Assembly (NCBI RefSeq): GCF_013839525.1
Contig: NZ_JACDIS010000004.1
Coordinates: 186,001 to 250,000, forward strand
Direction: 5' to 3'
From: Chthonobacter rhizosphaerae
GTDB taxonomy: Bacteria; Pseudomonadota; Alphaproteobacteria; Rhizobiales; Pleomorphomonadaceae
DNA: 64,000 nt
The notes below the pieces were generated by a model. The model was not told where the DNA came from and ran no database searches. It saw only the letters and a program-made list of their open reading frames with translations. A program made the translations under genes and the position numbers. Shown one piece after another: positions 28,276-36,068 of this stretch; position 1 is the stretch's first letter, and every line of letters begins with the position of its first letter.

Positions 28276-28836
28276 TCAGGAGACGGCGCGAACCTCCTGC
28301 ACGTCGGGCAGGAAATGCTTGAGAAGGTTCTGGATTCCGTGCCGCAGCGTGGCCGTCGAGGACGGGCAGCCGGCGCAGGATCCGCGCATGTTGAGGTAGA
28401 CGACGCCGTCGCGGAACGACCGGAACGTGATGTCGCCGCCGTCGGCCGCGACCGCCGGCCGCACCCGGGTCTCGAGCAGTTCCTTGATGGTCGCCACCGT
28501 CTCGCCGTCCGCCGGATCGAAATCCTCGTCGCCCGGCGCCTCCTCCTCGTCGCCGGCGTTCAGGATCGGCCGGCCGGAGACGAAGTGCTCCATGATGGCG
28601 CCCAGCACCGCCGGCTTCAGGCGCGGCCAGTCGGCGTCGGTCTTGGTGACGGTGATGAAATCGTAGCCGAAGAACACGCCCGTGACGCCCGGCACCTGGA
28701 ACAGGGCCTCGGCGAGCGGCGATTCGGTCGCCTCCTCGGGAGAGCGGAACTCGCGCGGGCCGCCGTCCAGCACGACACGGCCGGGCAGGAACTTCAGCGT
28801 CGCGGGGTTGGGCGTCGCCTCGGTCTGGATGAACAT
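28276..28836 (-). CDS. Nfu-type iron-sulfur cluster scaffold protein (NifU family)
   Basis: This 186-residue protein has an N-terminal Nfu-N domain (MFIQTEATPNPATLKFLPGR, DFITVTK) and a C-terminal NifU-like domain with the cluster-binding CAGCPSS (CxxC) near residue 160 and VYLNMRGSC before it. It carries or transfers Fe-S clusters to target enzymes in the cytosol. The start at 28836 is preferred over upstream alternatives because it begins the conserved MFIQTE sequence and has a GAGGGAGA site upstream. The many Fe-S enzymes in this window (Cox, Pao-like, GbcAB, Nth) are plausible clients, but that link is general. Confidence 0.92.
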   Translation of the reverse strand: MFIQTEATPNPATLKFLPGRVVLDGGPREFRSPEEATESPLAEALFQVPGVTGVFFGYDFITVTKTDADWPRLKPAVLGAIMEHFVSGRPILNAGDEEEAPGDEDFDPADGETVATIKELLETRVRPAVAADGGDITFRSFRDGVVYLNMRGSCAGCPSSTATLRHGIQNLLKHFLPDVQEVRAVS

Positions 28837-28995
28837 GGGTCTGGTCTCCCTCAGGCGGGCTTTCAGCTCAGCCTGGAATAATTCCAAGGTGAATGTAGCG
28901 AGTCCGGCGCGCTGTTCAAGCGGCAAGCGCCTCGCGACCGATCCGGCGCGGGCGCTTGCCGGTCCGGCGACCGTTCCCGGGAGGAGCGCGGCGGG

Positions 28996-29490
28996 TCACG
29001 CGACGGCGGTGATGTCCTCGTCGGAAAGGCCCGCCGGCACGATGGTGACCGGGATGGAGAAGCCCGCTCCGCCCTTGGCGGCGATCGACGACACGAGCGG
29101 CCCCGGGCCGTCCGGCCCGGACGAGGCGGCGAGCACCAGGATGGCGATGTCCTGGTCCTCCTCGATGAGGGAATTGATGGCGTCGGCGGACTTGCCTTCG
29201 CGAATCACAAGCTCCGGGTCGATGGCGGCGAGCACGCGCACCTTCTCGGCATAGTCGGCGAGGCGGGCTTCCGCCTCGTCCATGGCCTCGGCGCGCATGA
29301 TCGATTCCACCCCGCGCCAGTGCTGGAACTGCCCCGGCTGGATCACGTAGAGGAGAACCAGCACGCCGCCGGTGCGAGCCGCGCGCGAGGCCGCGTAGAC
29401 GACCGCCCGCTCGCACTCGGGCGTCTCGTCCACGATGGCGAGGAACTTGCGGCGGTGCCCTTCTTCGCGGGCGAGACGTTTCGATACCAT
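28996..29490 (-). CDS. Universal stress protein (UspA family)
   Basis: This 164-residue cytosolic protein has the UspA fold: a KFLAIVDETPECERAVVYAASRA start, a helical middle with EAMDEAEARLADYAEKVR, and ILVLAASSGPDGPGPLVSSI in place of the usual nucleotide-binding G-x2-G-x9-G(S/T) pattern. The N-terminal twelve residues are basic and may be disordered. USPs respond to starvation or oxidative stress, and the partner here is unknown. It sits alone between the nfu-like gene and trpS, all on the minus strand. Confidence 0.85.
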   Translation of the reverse strand: MVSKRLAREEGHRRKFLAIVDETPECERAVVYAASRAARTGGVLVLLYVIQPGQFQHWRGVESIMRAEAMDEAEARLADYAEKVRVLAAIDPELVIREGKSADAINSLIEEDQDIAILVLAASSGPDGPGPLVSSIAAKGGAGFSIPVTIVPAGLSDEDITAVA

Positions 29491-29569
29491 GGCCGCCAGT
29501 TTACCGGGCAGTCGGCGCCGGCGGCAAGGGCATGCCGCCGCCGGCCGCTCCCATGCTCCACACGTCCGC

Positions 29570-30607
29570 TCAGCGCAGGAAGCCCACGATGTCCTTCACC
29601 TGGTCCATCACCGGCCGGGCGATGGCGGAAGCGCGGGCGCCGCCTTCGGCGAGCACGCCGTCGATGTAGGCCGGGTCGGCCATCAGGTCGCGCATGCGGC
29701 CGGTGATGGGCGAGAGCGTCGCCACCGCGAGGTCGGCGAGCGCCGGCTTGAAGGTGGAGAACTGGGCCCCGCCATAGTCCCGCAGCACGTCCTCCCGGGT
29801 GCGGTCGGAGAGCGCCGCGAAGATCGTGACGAGGTTCTCCGCCTCGGCCCTGCCCTTCAGGCCCTCCACCTCGGACGGCAGCGCGTCCGGGTCGGTCCGC
29901 GCCTTGCGGATCTTCTGGGCGATGGCGTCCGCGTCGTCGGCGAGCGCGATGCGCGAATAGTCCGACGGATCCGACTTCGACATCTTCTTGGTGCCGTCGC
30001 GAAGGCTCATGACCCGCGGCGCCGGCCCCTGGGTCAGGGGCTCCGGCTGCGGGAAGAAGCCCGCCTCCGGGTCGTGGCCGTTCGCCGCGATCGAGGCCGC
30101 GAAGTCGTTGTTGAACTTGCCGGCGATGTCGCGGGCGAGTTCCAGGTGCTGCTTCTGGTCCTCGCCCACCGGCACGTGGGTCGCCCGGTAGACGAGGATG
30201 TCCGCCGCCATCAGGGTCGGATAGGCGAACAGGCCCACGGAGGCGTTCTCCCGGTCCTTGCCGGCCTTCTCCTTGAACTGGGTCATCCGGTTGAGCCAAC
30301 CCATGCGGGCAATGCAGTTGAACACCCAGGCGAGCTCGGCGTGTTCGGCCACCCGCGACTGGTTGAACACGATGTGCGCCTTCGGGTCGATGCCCGACGC
30401 CAGGAAGGCCGCCGTGACCTCGCGGATCTGCTTCTTCAGCTCCACCGGGTCCTGCCAGACGGTGACCGCATGGAGATCGACGACGCAATAGATGCAGTCG
30501 TGGGTCGCCTGCATCTCCACGAAGCGCTTGATCGCCCCGAGGTAGTTGCCGAGGTGGAGATTGCCGGTGGGCTGGACGCCGGAAAAGACGAGAGGCTTGA
30601 ACGCCAT
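29570..30607 (-). CDS. trpS: Tryptophan-tRNA ligase
   Basis: This is a class I aminoacyl-tRNA synthetase that charges tRNA-Trp (345 residues, normal size). The HIGH-type motif is [10 protein letters not shown] near residue 15 and the KMSKS loop is [13 protein letters not shown] near residue 200. The sequence [11 protein letters not shown] at the start is diagnostic of TrpS. The ATG at 30607 is chosen because it gives this conserved beginning, and longer upstream openings are unlikely. It lies downstream of murJ on the same strand with a gap of 131 bases. Confidence 0.96.
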   Translation of the reverse strand: MAFKPLVFSGVQPTGNLHLGNYLGAIKRFVEMQATHDCIYCVVDLHAVTVWQDPVELKKQIREVTAAFLASGIDPKAHIVFNQSRVAEHAELAWVFNCIARMGWLNRMTQFKEKAGKDRENASVGLFAYPTLMAADILVYRATHVPVGEDQKQHLELARDIAGKFNNDFAASIAANGHDPEAGFFPQPEPLTQGPAPRVMSLRDGTKKMSKSDPSDYSRIALADDADAIAQKIRKARTDPDALPSEVEGLKGRAEAENLVTIFAALSDRTREDVLRDYGGAQFSTFKPALADLAVATLSPITGRMRDLMADPAYIDGVLAEGGARASAIARPVMDQVKDIVGFLR

Positions 30608-30738
30608 CGATGGACCCTGAAGGCCGGAGACACTGTCGAGCGCGCCCTTATGCGCGAGACCGCCGCCCAACTCAAGCCTCCGGCTCCGGCCGGGGCCGCT
30701 GCAAGGCGCCGAAAGCGCGGGCCGGCCGGGCGGCCCCG

Positions 30739-32337
30739 TCAGGCGTCGGCACCCGGCTTGGTCGGCGCCCCCTTGGCGGCCCGGCGCGCCAGGACGGCGC
30801 GGCCGTATCGCTTCACGTCCACGGCGCCGGTGAGCACGGTAGCGAGCCCGTAGACGCCCATGCCGCCCGCGCAGAGGGCGAGGAGCGCGAGCCCGGCGGT
30901 GAGCTCGGACGGACTATCGAGAAAGGGCGCGAGCGTCCGCTTGCCGGCGAGGAGCGCGCCGCCCATGGCCAGGCTCGCCCCGGTGAGGAGCAGGAGCCGC
31001 CGCGTCAGCAGCCTGTCGCCGACGAAGTGGCCGCGGCGCACCAGCGTGGCGAGCAGGAGGACGGCGTTCACCCAGGCGGCGAGGCTGGTGGCGATCGCGA
31101 TCCCCACATGGCCGACGAACGGCACCAGGGCCAGCGAGCCGGCCACGTTCACCGCCACCGACCAGCCGCCCTGGATGGTCGGCGTGCGCGTGTCCTCGCG
31201 GGCGAAATAGCTCGGCTGGAACACCTTGATCGCCACGAAGGCGGGCAGGCCGGCGGCGAAGGCCGCGACCGCCAGAGCCGTCGCGGCCGTGTCCTCCGGC
31301 GTGAAGGCGCCGCGTTCGAACAACACCCGCATGATCGTGTCCGGGATGGCGATCAGCGCCACGGTCGCCGGCAGCGTCAGCGCCATGGCGAACTCCAGCG
31401 CCCGGTTCTGGGTCGGGAAGGCGCTCTCCGCGTCGCCGGAGCGCAGGCGCCGGGTCAGGTCCGGCAGCAGCACCACCCCGATGGCGACGCCGATGACGCC
31501 GAGCGGAAGCTGGTAGATGCGGTCCGCGTAGTTGAGCCACGACACCGCGTTCGGGATGAAGGACGCGATCGCCGTGCCGATCACGATGTTGATCTGGGTG
31601 ATGCCGCCGGAGATCACGCCCGGAATGCCGAGCGTCACCAGCCGGCGCACGTTGGGCGTCACCCGGGGCCGCCGGAGCGAGACCGGGAAGCCGATGAACC
31701 ACAGGCTGCCCGCCACCGCGAGGAGTTGGGCGAAGCCGGCCGCGAACACCGCCCAGGAGAGCGCGTAGGCGGCCGTCTGCGTGCCCGCCCAGCCCTGCCA
31801 CCAGATCAGGCCGAGCACCGCCACCAGCACCACGTTGAGGAGCGACGGCGCGAAGGCCGCCACCGCGAACCGCCCGAAGGACTGCAGCATGCCCGCCGCC
31901 ATGGCGGTCAGCGACATGCAGGCGAGATAGGGGAACATGATCCGCGTCATCAGTTCCGCGTCGGAGAACTTCTCCGGATCGGCGGCGAAGCCCGGGGCCA
32001 GCAGGTAGACGAGAAGCGGCGCGGCGAGCTCGGCGGCGGCCGTCACGACGACGAGGGCCAGGAGGAAGACCGCCAGGATCTCCTCCGCCAGCCGCCGCGC
32101 CCCCGGCTGGCCATCCTCCGCCAGGGCCCGGCTGAACAGCGGCACGAAGGCGGCCGAGAAGGCGCCCTCGGCGAACAGGCGCCGGAACAGGTTCGGGAGA
32201 CGAAAGGCGACGAAGAAGGTGTCGGCGATCGGCCCGGCGCCGAGCATGGACGCCATGAACATGTCGCGGACGAAGCCGAGCACCCGGCTCGTCATCGTGG
32301 CCATCCCGACCGTCGCGAAATTCTTCAGAAGGGACAT
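30739..32337 (-). CDS. murJ: Lipid II flippase MurJ
   Basis: This 532-residue polytopic membrane protein of the MVF family flips lipid II across the inner membrane for peptidoglycan synthesis. The start [25 protein letters not shown] is diagnostic, as are [18 protein letters not shown] and the [13 protein letters not shown]-type membrane segments, with 14 or so hydrophobic spans. The ATG at 32337 is chosen; an in-frame TTG at 32352 is less likely. It lies upstream of trpS, and the two may form one unit. Essential in most bacteria. Confidence 0.95.
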   Translation of the reverse strand: MSLLKNFATVGMATMTSRVLGFVRDMFMASMLGAGPIADTFFVAFRLPNLFRRLFAEGAFSAAFVPLFSRALAEDGQPGARRLAEEILAVFLLALVVVTAAAELAAPLLVYLLAPGFAADPEKFSDAELMTRIMFPYLACMSLTAMAAGMLQSFGRFAVAAFAPSLLNVVLVAVLGLIWWQGWAGTQTAAYALSWAVFAAGFAQLLAVAGSLWFIGFPVSLRRPRVTPNVRRLVTLGIPGVISGGITQINIVIGTAIASFIPNAVSWLNYADRIYQLPLGVIGVAIGVVLLPDLTRRLRSGDAESAFPTQNRALEFAMALTLPATVALIAIPDTIMRVLFERGAFTPEDTAATALAVAAFAAGLPAFVAIKVFQPSYFAREDTRTPTIQGGWSVAVNVAGSLALVPFVGHVGIAIATSLAAWVNAVLLLATLVRRGHFVGDRLLTRRLLLLTGASLAMGGALLAGKRTLAPFLDSPSELTAGLALLALCAGGMGVYGLATVLTGAVDVKRYGRAVLARRAAKGAPTKPGADA

Positions 32338-32626
32338 GCCTCGACCCCGCAATCCGGCGCGGCCGCACTCCTACCCCGATCCGCCGGCCCGGAAAAGCGC
32401 CCCGGCGCGGCGACCGCCGCGATTGGCCTTCTTCGCCGGGGCGGCGCTTCGACCACAAGGGCCTAGTACTTTCGTCTGAAAGCCGGGCCGGGACCGCTGC
32501 TGCTGCAGCGCAAAAGAGCAGACGAGCGCCTGTTTTCGCGTCAGATGACCGAAGATCAAGCGGATTCAGAGCATTCCCGACCTGGATCATGACGGAGTCG
32601 CATAACCGCCATGCATTATTGCTGCG
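32338..32626. other. Gene-free stretch upstream of murJ and the small RNA
   Basis: About 290 bases without a protein-coding gene. It must contain the murJ promoter on the minus strand and the promoter of the plus-strand small RNA candidate. The part from 32460 onward is less GC-rich than its surroundings. I see no clear -35/-10 pair. The stretch near 32545-32585 resembles short intergenic repeats seen in related genomes, but I cannot confirm that. Confidence 0.5.
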
Positions 32627-32739
32627 TTGCAAAACGCACCCAAACGCGGCATATCTGAACTCGCGACGGTTCGCCGTCGCATGCCCTCCTTGGGCGTTTC
32701 CTCCCTAAGACTTCAGGCCGCGCAAGCGGCCTTTTTTTT
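32627..32739 (+). ncRNA. Candidate trans-acting small RNA with CCTCC motifs
   Basis: This intergenic stretch has the layout of an alphaproteobacterial small RNA. An unstructured AC-rich beginning is followed by a 7-base-pair hairpin with a TTCG loop (32663-32669 with 32674-32680). A first CCTCCT (32685-32690) and a second TTTCCTCCCT (32697-32706) come next. These are anti-Shine-Dalgarno motifs of the type used by AbcR/alpha-r RNAs to block translation. It ends in a GGCCGC-GCAA-GCGGCC stem and eight T residues (32732-32739). The 5' end is approximate. Upstream ATTATTGCTGCGTTGCAA may include the promoter. Family membership is inferred from motif style only. Confidence 0.62.
32716..32739 (+). 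terminator. Rho-independent terminator of the small RNA
   Basis: Six-base-pair stem GGCCGC/GCGGCC with GCAA loop, directly followed by eight T residues. It is the clearest intrinsic terminator in the window and lies in a region without a coding gene, which is why an RNA gene is proposed upstream. Confidence 0.88.
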
Positions 32740-32950
32740 GCGCGCCGTTCTTTGCACCGGCGGCGTGCCTGCTTGCGTGCGGGACGACGGGTCGTTCCTC
32801 GGCCGCCGTCGGTCGTTGCCGGGCCGAACGACCCGTCCGGGCGCAGATTTGTAAGACAGTCAAGCCCCGATTCGGAACAAGCTCCCGCGCTCCCCGTTGG
32901 CTACGCGATCCCGTGCAACAACCGAAGCCACGGTCGAGGAGCCAACACCC

Positions 32951-33976
32951 ATGAGTACGCCAACGTCACCGAACCCGGGGTCCGGAACGTCCGCAACGAC
33001 GGGCCGGCCCGAGGACGCGCACCTTTCGTCCGGGAACACCACGTCCGGGTCCTCCACGACCGGGTCTTCCACCTCCGGTTCGTCCGCGTCCGGATCCGCG
33101 GCCGGTCAGGCCGGCGAGACCTTGCGCCAGACCGCCGAGCAGGCCCGCGAGCAGGCGCGCCGCATGGCGGACAGCGCCAAGGAGCAGGTCCGCGACCAGG
33201 CCGAGCGCGGCAAGGCGGCCGGCGCCGACGCCATCCACAACGTGGCCGAGGCGGCCCGGTCGGCGGCCGAGAGCCTGGACCAGTCGTCGCCCCAGTTCGC
33301 CCATTACGCCCGCGAGGCGGCGTCCATGGTGGACAACGTTTCCGAGGCGATCCGCCAGCGCAGCACCGCCGACCTGATCCGCAGCGTGGACCAGTTCGCC
33401 CGCCGCGAGCCGGTGGCCTTCTTCGGCGCGGCGCTCGCCGTCGGCTTCGTGGCTGCCCGCTTCCTTGGCAGTTCCGCCCGCCACAGCCACCCGTCGGACC
33501 GCATGGGCTCCACGGGCTATGGTGCCGGCTCCACCGGCTACGGCTCGGAAGGCTACGGCCCGGAGAGCTATGGCTCCGCCGGTCGCGGTCCCATGGGCCG
33601 CGGCGCCATGGACCGCGACGATCCGACCGGCTATGGCGCAGGGCGCTCGGTCTATGGCACCGGCAGCGGCTACGACTCCGGCCGGTCCGGCTCGTTCGGC
33701 ACCGGCTCCCCGGCCGGCAAGACCGGGTTCCCGACGGGTGCCGGCCCGGGTTCGGAAAGCGGCCGCTCGTCGCCGGGCTTCTCCTCGCCCGGGTCGTCCA
33801 CCCCTTCGCCGGACCCGATCCGCTCGGCAGGCCTCCACACGGAGAGCCCTGGCCAGACGCCGAAGCCCGCCGGCTCCAGCACCCTCGGCTCGGGCAGCGC
33901 CTCGTCGGTCGGCGACGGCGGACCGTCCACGGCCAGCGGCGCGCCGGGCTCGACGCCCGACCGCAAGATCACCTGA
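32951..33976 (+). CDS. YqjD/ElaB-like tail-anchored low-complexity protein
   Basis: This 341-residue protein is not assignable to a well-characterised family. Residues 1-60 are serine/threonine/glycine-rich. Residues about 60-150 are a charged amphipathic helix with recurring AEQAREQARRMADSAKEQ-like units. A hydrophobic segment near 160-185 (REPVAFFGAALAVGFVAARF) follows a basic-acidic stretch. Residues 190-341 are glycine, tyrosine, serine and proline repeats such as GSTGYGAGS. Helix plus C-proximal hydrophobic segment resembles the YqjD/ElaB family of inner-membrane ribosome-associated proteins, here with a long extra tail. The start at 32951 has a GAGGAG site ten bases upstream. It leads a three-gene operon. 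Confidence 0.78.
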   Translation: MSTPTSPNPGSGTSATTGRPEDAHLSSGNTTSGSSTTGSSTSGSSASGSAAGQAGETLRQTAEQAREQARRMADSAKEQVRDQAERGKAAGADAIHNVAEAARSAAESLDQSSPQFAHYAREAASMVDNVSEAIRQRSTADLIRSVDQFARREPVAFFGAALAVGFVAARFLGSSARHSHPSDRMGSTGYGAGSTGYGSEGYGPESYGSAGRGPMGRGAMDRDDPTGYGAGRSVYGTGSGYDSGRSGSFGTGSPAGKTGFPTGAGPGSESGRSSPGFSSPGSSTPSPDPIRSAGLHTESPGQTPKPAGSSTLGSGSASSVGDGGPSTASGAPGSTPDRKIT

Positions 33977-33988
33977 CGGAGGCCTGAC

Positions 33989-34435
33989 ATGGACACTCAT
34001 CGGGACACCCATCGGGACACCCAGCGGGACATTCACCGCGACACCCACCGGGACGGTCAGCGGTCCGTCTTCGATCTCTTCGGCGACCTCGTCGAACAGA
34101 CGTCCACCCTCTTCCGCAAGGAAGTGCAACTCGCCAAGGCGGAGGTCTCCGAGAAGGTCGGCCAGGTCGGCAGCGCCATCTCGCAGGTCGGCATCGGCGC
34201 CGTCTTCATGGTGGCGGCCCTCGTGCTGCTCCTGCAGGCGATCGTCTACTGGCTCGCCTACTTCGACGTGCCGGAGCGCGTCGGCGCCCTCATCGTCGGG
34301 ATCGTGGTGGCCATCATCGGCGCCGTGCTCCTGAAGAAGGGCTCCAACGCCGTCAGCGCCGCCAACCTCGCCCCGGTTCGGACGACCGAGCAGCTCCAGC
34401 GGGATGCGGCCGTCGTCAAGGAGAAGACTCGATGA
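33989..34435 (+). CDS. YqjE/Holin-X-like (DUF1469) membrane protein
   Basis: This 148-residue protein has an unusual N-terminus of six tandem D-x-H/Q-R tetrapeptides (residues 2-25). An amphipathic region VFDLFGDLVEQTSTLFRKEV follows. Two membrane spans come next, near residues 70-92 (GIGAVFMVAALVLLLQAIVYW) and 100-120 (VGALIVGIVVAIIGAVLL). This is the layout of YqjE and the actinobacterial Holin-X family, which despite the name are not phage genes. It starts 12 bases after the previous stop with GGAGG upstream and overlaps the next gene by four bases. Function unknown; a role in envelope stress is inferred. Confidence 0.82.
   Translation: MDTHRDTHRDTQRDIHRDTHRDGQRSVFDLFGDLVEQTSTLFRKEVQLAKAEVSEKVGQVGSAISQVGIGAVFMVAALVLLLQAIVYWLAYFDVPERVGALIVGIVVAIIGAVLLKKGSNAVSAANLAPVRTTEQLQRDAAVVKEKTR
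33992..34063 (+). repeat. Six tandem 12-base repeats encoding D-T-H-R units
   Basis: Six consecutive 12-base units, the first three GACACTCATCGG, GACACCCATCGG and GACACCCAGCGG, followed by three more diverged ones, begin at the second codon of the DUF1469 gene. The unit length is a multiple of three, so copy number can change without a frameshift. Confidence 0.9.
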
Positions 34436-35898
34436 GCACCACCTACAGCAACGGCAACGGCCACGAGAACCGGGACCCGGACCGCATCGAGAACGAGGTC
34501 GAGGAGGCGCGCGCGCGTCTGTCCATGACGCTCGACCAGATCCGGGAGCGCATGTCGCCGGGCCAGATCCTCGACCAGGTGCTGGACTACAGCAAGGAAT
34601 CCGGCGGCGGCATGTTCGCCAAGAACCTCGGCCGCTCGGTGCGGGACAACCCGCTGCCCGTGCTCCTGATCGGCGCCGGCATCAGCTGGCTCCTGACCGC
34701 CGACCGGTTCGGCCACCGGTCCACCTTCCCGATGGGCCACGCCGGCGGCACCGACCGTGACGGCGGCCTCGGCTCCGTCGCGCCCTACGGCGTCGACACG
34801 TCCGGCTCGTCGTCCCGCGAGGGCATCGGCAGCCGCGTCTCCGGCATGGCGAGCGGCGTCGGTCATGCGGCCTCCAGCGCCGGCGCGTCCGCGTCGCACG
34901 CCTATTCGTCGGCCACGGACCGGGTGTCGTCGGCCGCCAGCCGCACCGCTTCGGCGGTGTCCGGCGCGGCCGAGCGGGCCGCGTCCGCGGTCTCCAGCGT
35001 CGGCGAGCGGGCCTCGTCCGCCTTCTCCGGCGCCCGGGACGGCGTGTCGTCGGCCTATGGCGGCGTCTCCTCCGGCGCCTCGCACGTGGGTTCCGGCATC
35101 CGCGACGCGGCCTACGCGGCCGGCAACCGCGCGTCCGCCTTCGGCAGCCACGCCGCCGACCTCGGGTCCCATGCCCGCCAGTCGTTCGGCCGGGTGATCG
35201 ACGACCAGCCGCTGATTCTCGGCGCCATCGGCCTCGCGGTCGGGGCGGCGCTCGGCGCCCTGCTGCCGTCGACCCGCACCGAAGACCGGATGATGGGCGA
35301 CACCGCCGACCGGCTGAAGGACGAGGGCTATGCCGCCGCCCGCGATTACGGCGAGCAGGCCCGCGCCGTCGCGTCCGAGACCCTGTCGGAGGTCAACCAG
35401 ACTCTCGACGAGCGCGGGCTCAACACCCAGAACCTGACCGAGGCCGCAGGCGCGGTCGCGGACCGGCTGAAGTCGAAGGCCGAGAGCGTCGCCGGCCAGG
35501 CGGGCGTCTCCACGTCGGGCTCGTCCGGCCGGTCGTCCGGCGCCGGCTCGTCCGCCGGCGGTTCGGGCGCGTCGACGGTGTCGTCGGGCGCCGCCGGCTC
35601 CTCGTCGGGCCTCGGCTCCACCGGCTCCTCGTCCATGGCGTCCGGCGTCGGCTCGTCCTCCACGGGCACCGGCCTCCACGGCGGCTCGTCCGGCATGCAG
35701 GCGGGCGGACGCCCGGATCCGACCAGCGGATCGAGCCCGGCCAGCGGGTCGGGCGTGACCCCGAAGCCGCAGGATGCGGCCGGCGGGGCGAAGAGCGACA
35801 AGGACAGCGCATACGTGAAGCCGGCCGTCGGCACCACCCCGCCGAACGCCACGACCGACACCAAGCGCGGCAACCCGACCGACCGCACCCCGTCCTGA
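34432..35898 (+). CDS. DUF3618-domain low-complexity membrane protein
   Basis: This 488-residue protein begins with a DUF3618 domain (about residues 15-50, DRIENEVEEARARLSMTLDQ and MSPGQILDQVLDY) and a membrane segment near 73-92 (NPLPVLLIGAGISWLLTA). A long alanine/serine-rich helical region follows (about 115-240). A second hydrophobic segment lies near 258-280 (QPLILGAIGLAVGAALGALL), followed by another helix with SEVNQTLDERGLNTQN. From about 355 to the end it is almost only glycine, serine, proline and threonine. Such proteins are annotated as nutrient-deprivation-induced in rhizobia. The ATG overlaps the previous stop. A hairpin terminator lies 25 bases after the stop. Confidence 0.82.
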   Translation: MSTTYSNGNGHENRDPDRIENEVEEARARLSMTLDQIRERMSPGQILDQVLDYSKESGGGMFAKNLGRSVRDNPLPVLLIGAGISWLLTADRFGHRSTFPMGHAGGTDRDGGLGSVAPYGVDTSGSSSREGIGSRVSGMASGVGHAASSAGASASHAYSSATDRVSSAASRTASAVSGAAERAASAVSSVGERASSAFSGARDGVSSAYGGVSSGASHVGSGIRDAAYAAGNRASAFGSHAADLGSHARQSFGRVIDDQPLILGAIGLAVGAALGALLPSTRTEDRMMGDTADRLKDEGYAAARDYGEQARAVASETLSEVNQTLDERGLNTQNLTEAAGAVADRLKSKAESVAGQAGVSTSGSSGRSSGAGSSAGGSGASTVSSGAAGSSSGLGSTGSSSMASGVGSSSTGTGLHGGSSGMQAGGRPDPTSGSSPASGSGVTPKPQDAAGGAKSDKDSAYVKPAVGTTPPNATTDTKRGNPTDRTPS

Positions 35899-35923
35899 CC
35901 GGGCGGCCCGGCCCTTGACAACG

Positions 35924-35955
35924 ACGGGCGGCGTCTCCTTCGAGGCGCCGCCCGT
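35924..35955. terminator. Hairpin terminator between the DUF3618 and mfd-like genes
   Basis: ACGGGCGGCG at 35924-35933 pairs with CGCCGCCCGT at 35946-35955, extended by TCTC/GAGG. A short TTCC follows on the plus strand. Its place between convergent genes supports a terminator. Confidence 0.65.
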
Positions 35956-36068
35956 TCCATTGGGTGCTAACGGGATACGGTCGAGGCCGGACCCCGACGC
36001 GGGCCTGGACGGCCGCCGGTCGCCCGTCCGCACGCGGCGGCCCGGAGCCCGGCCCGCCGCGCAGATCC

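Noticed and set aside
33989-34435. Phage holin
   Set aside because: Similar small proteins are named Holin-X, but no other phage genes lie near and the operon context is a stress-type membrane module.
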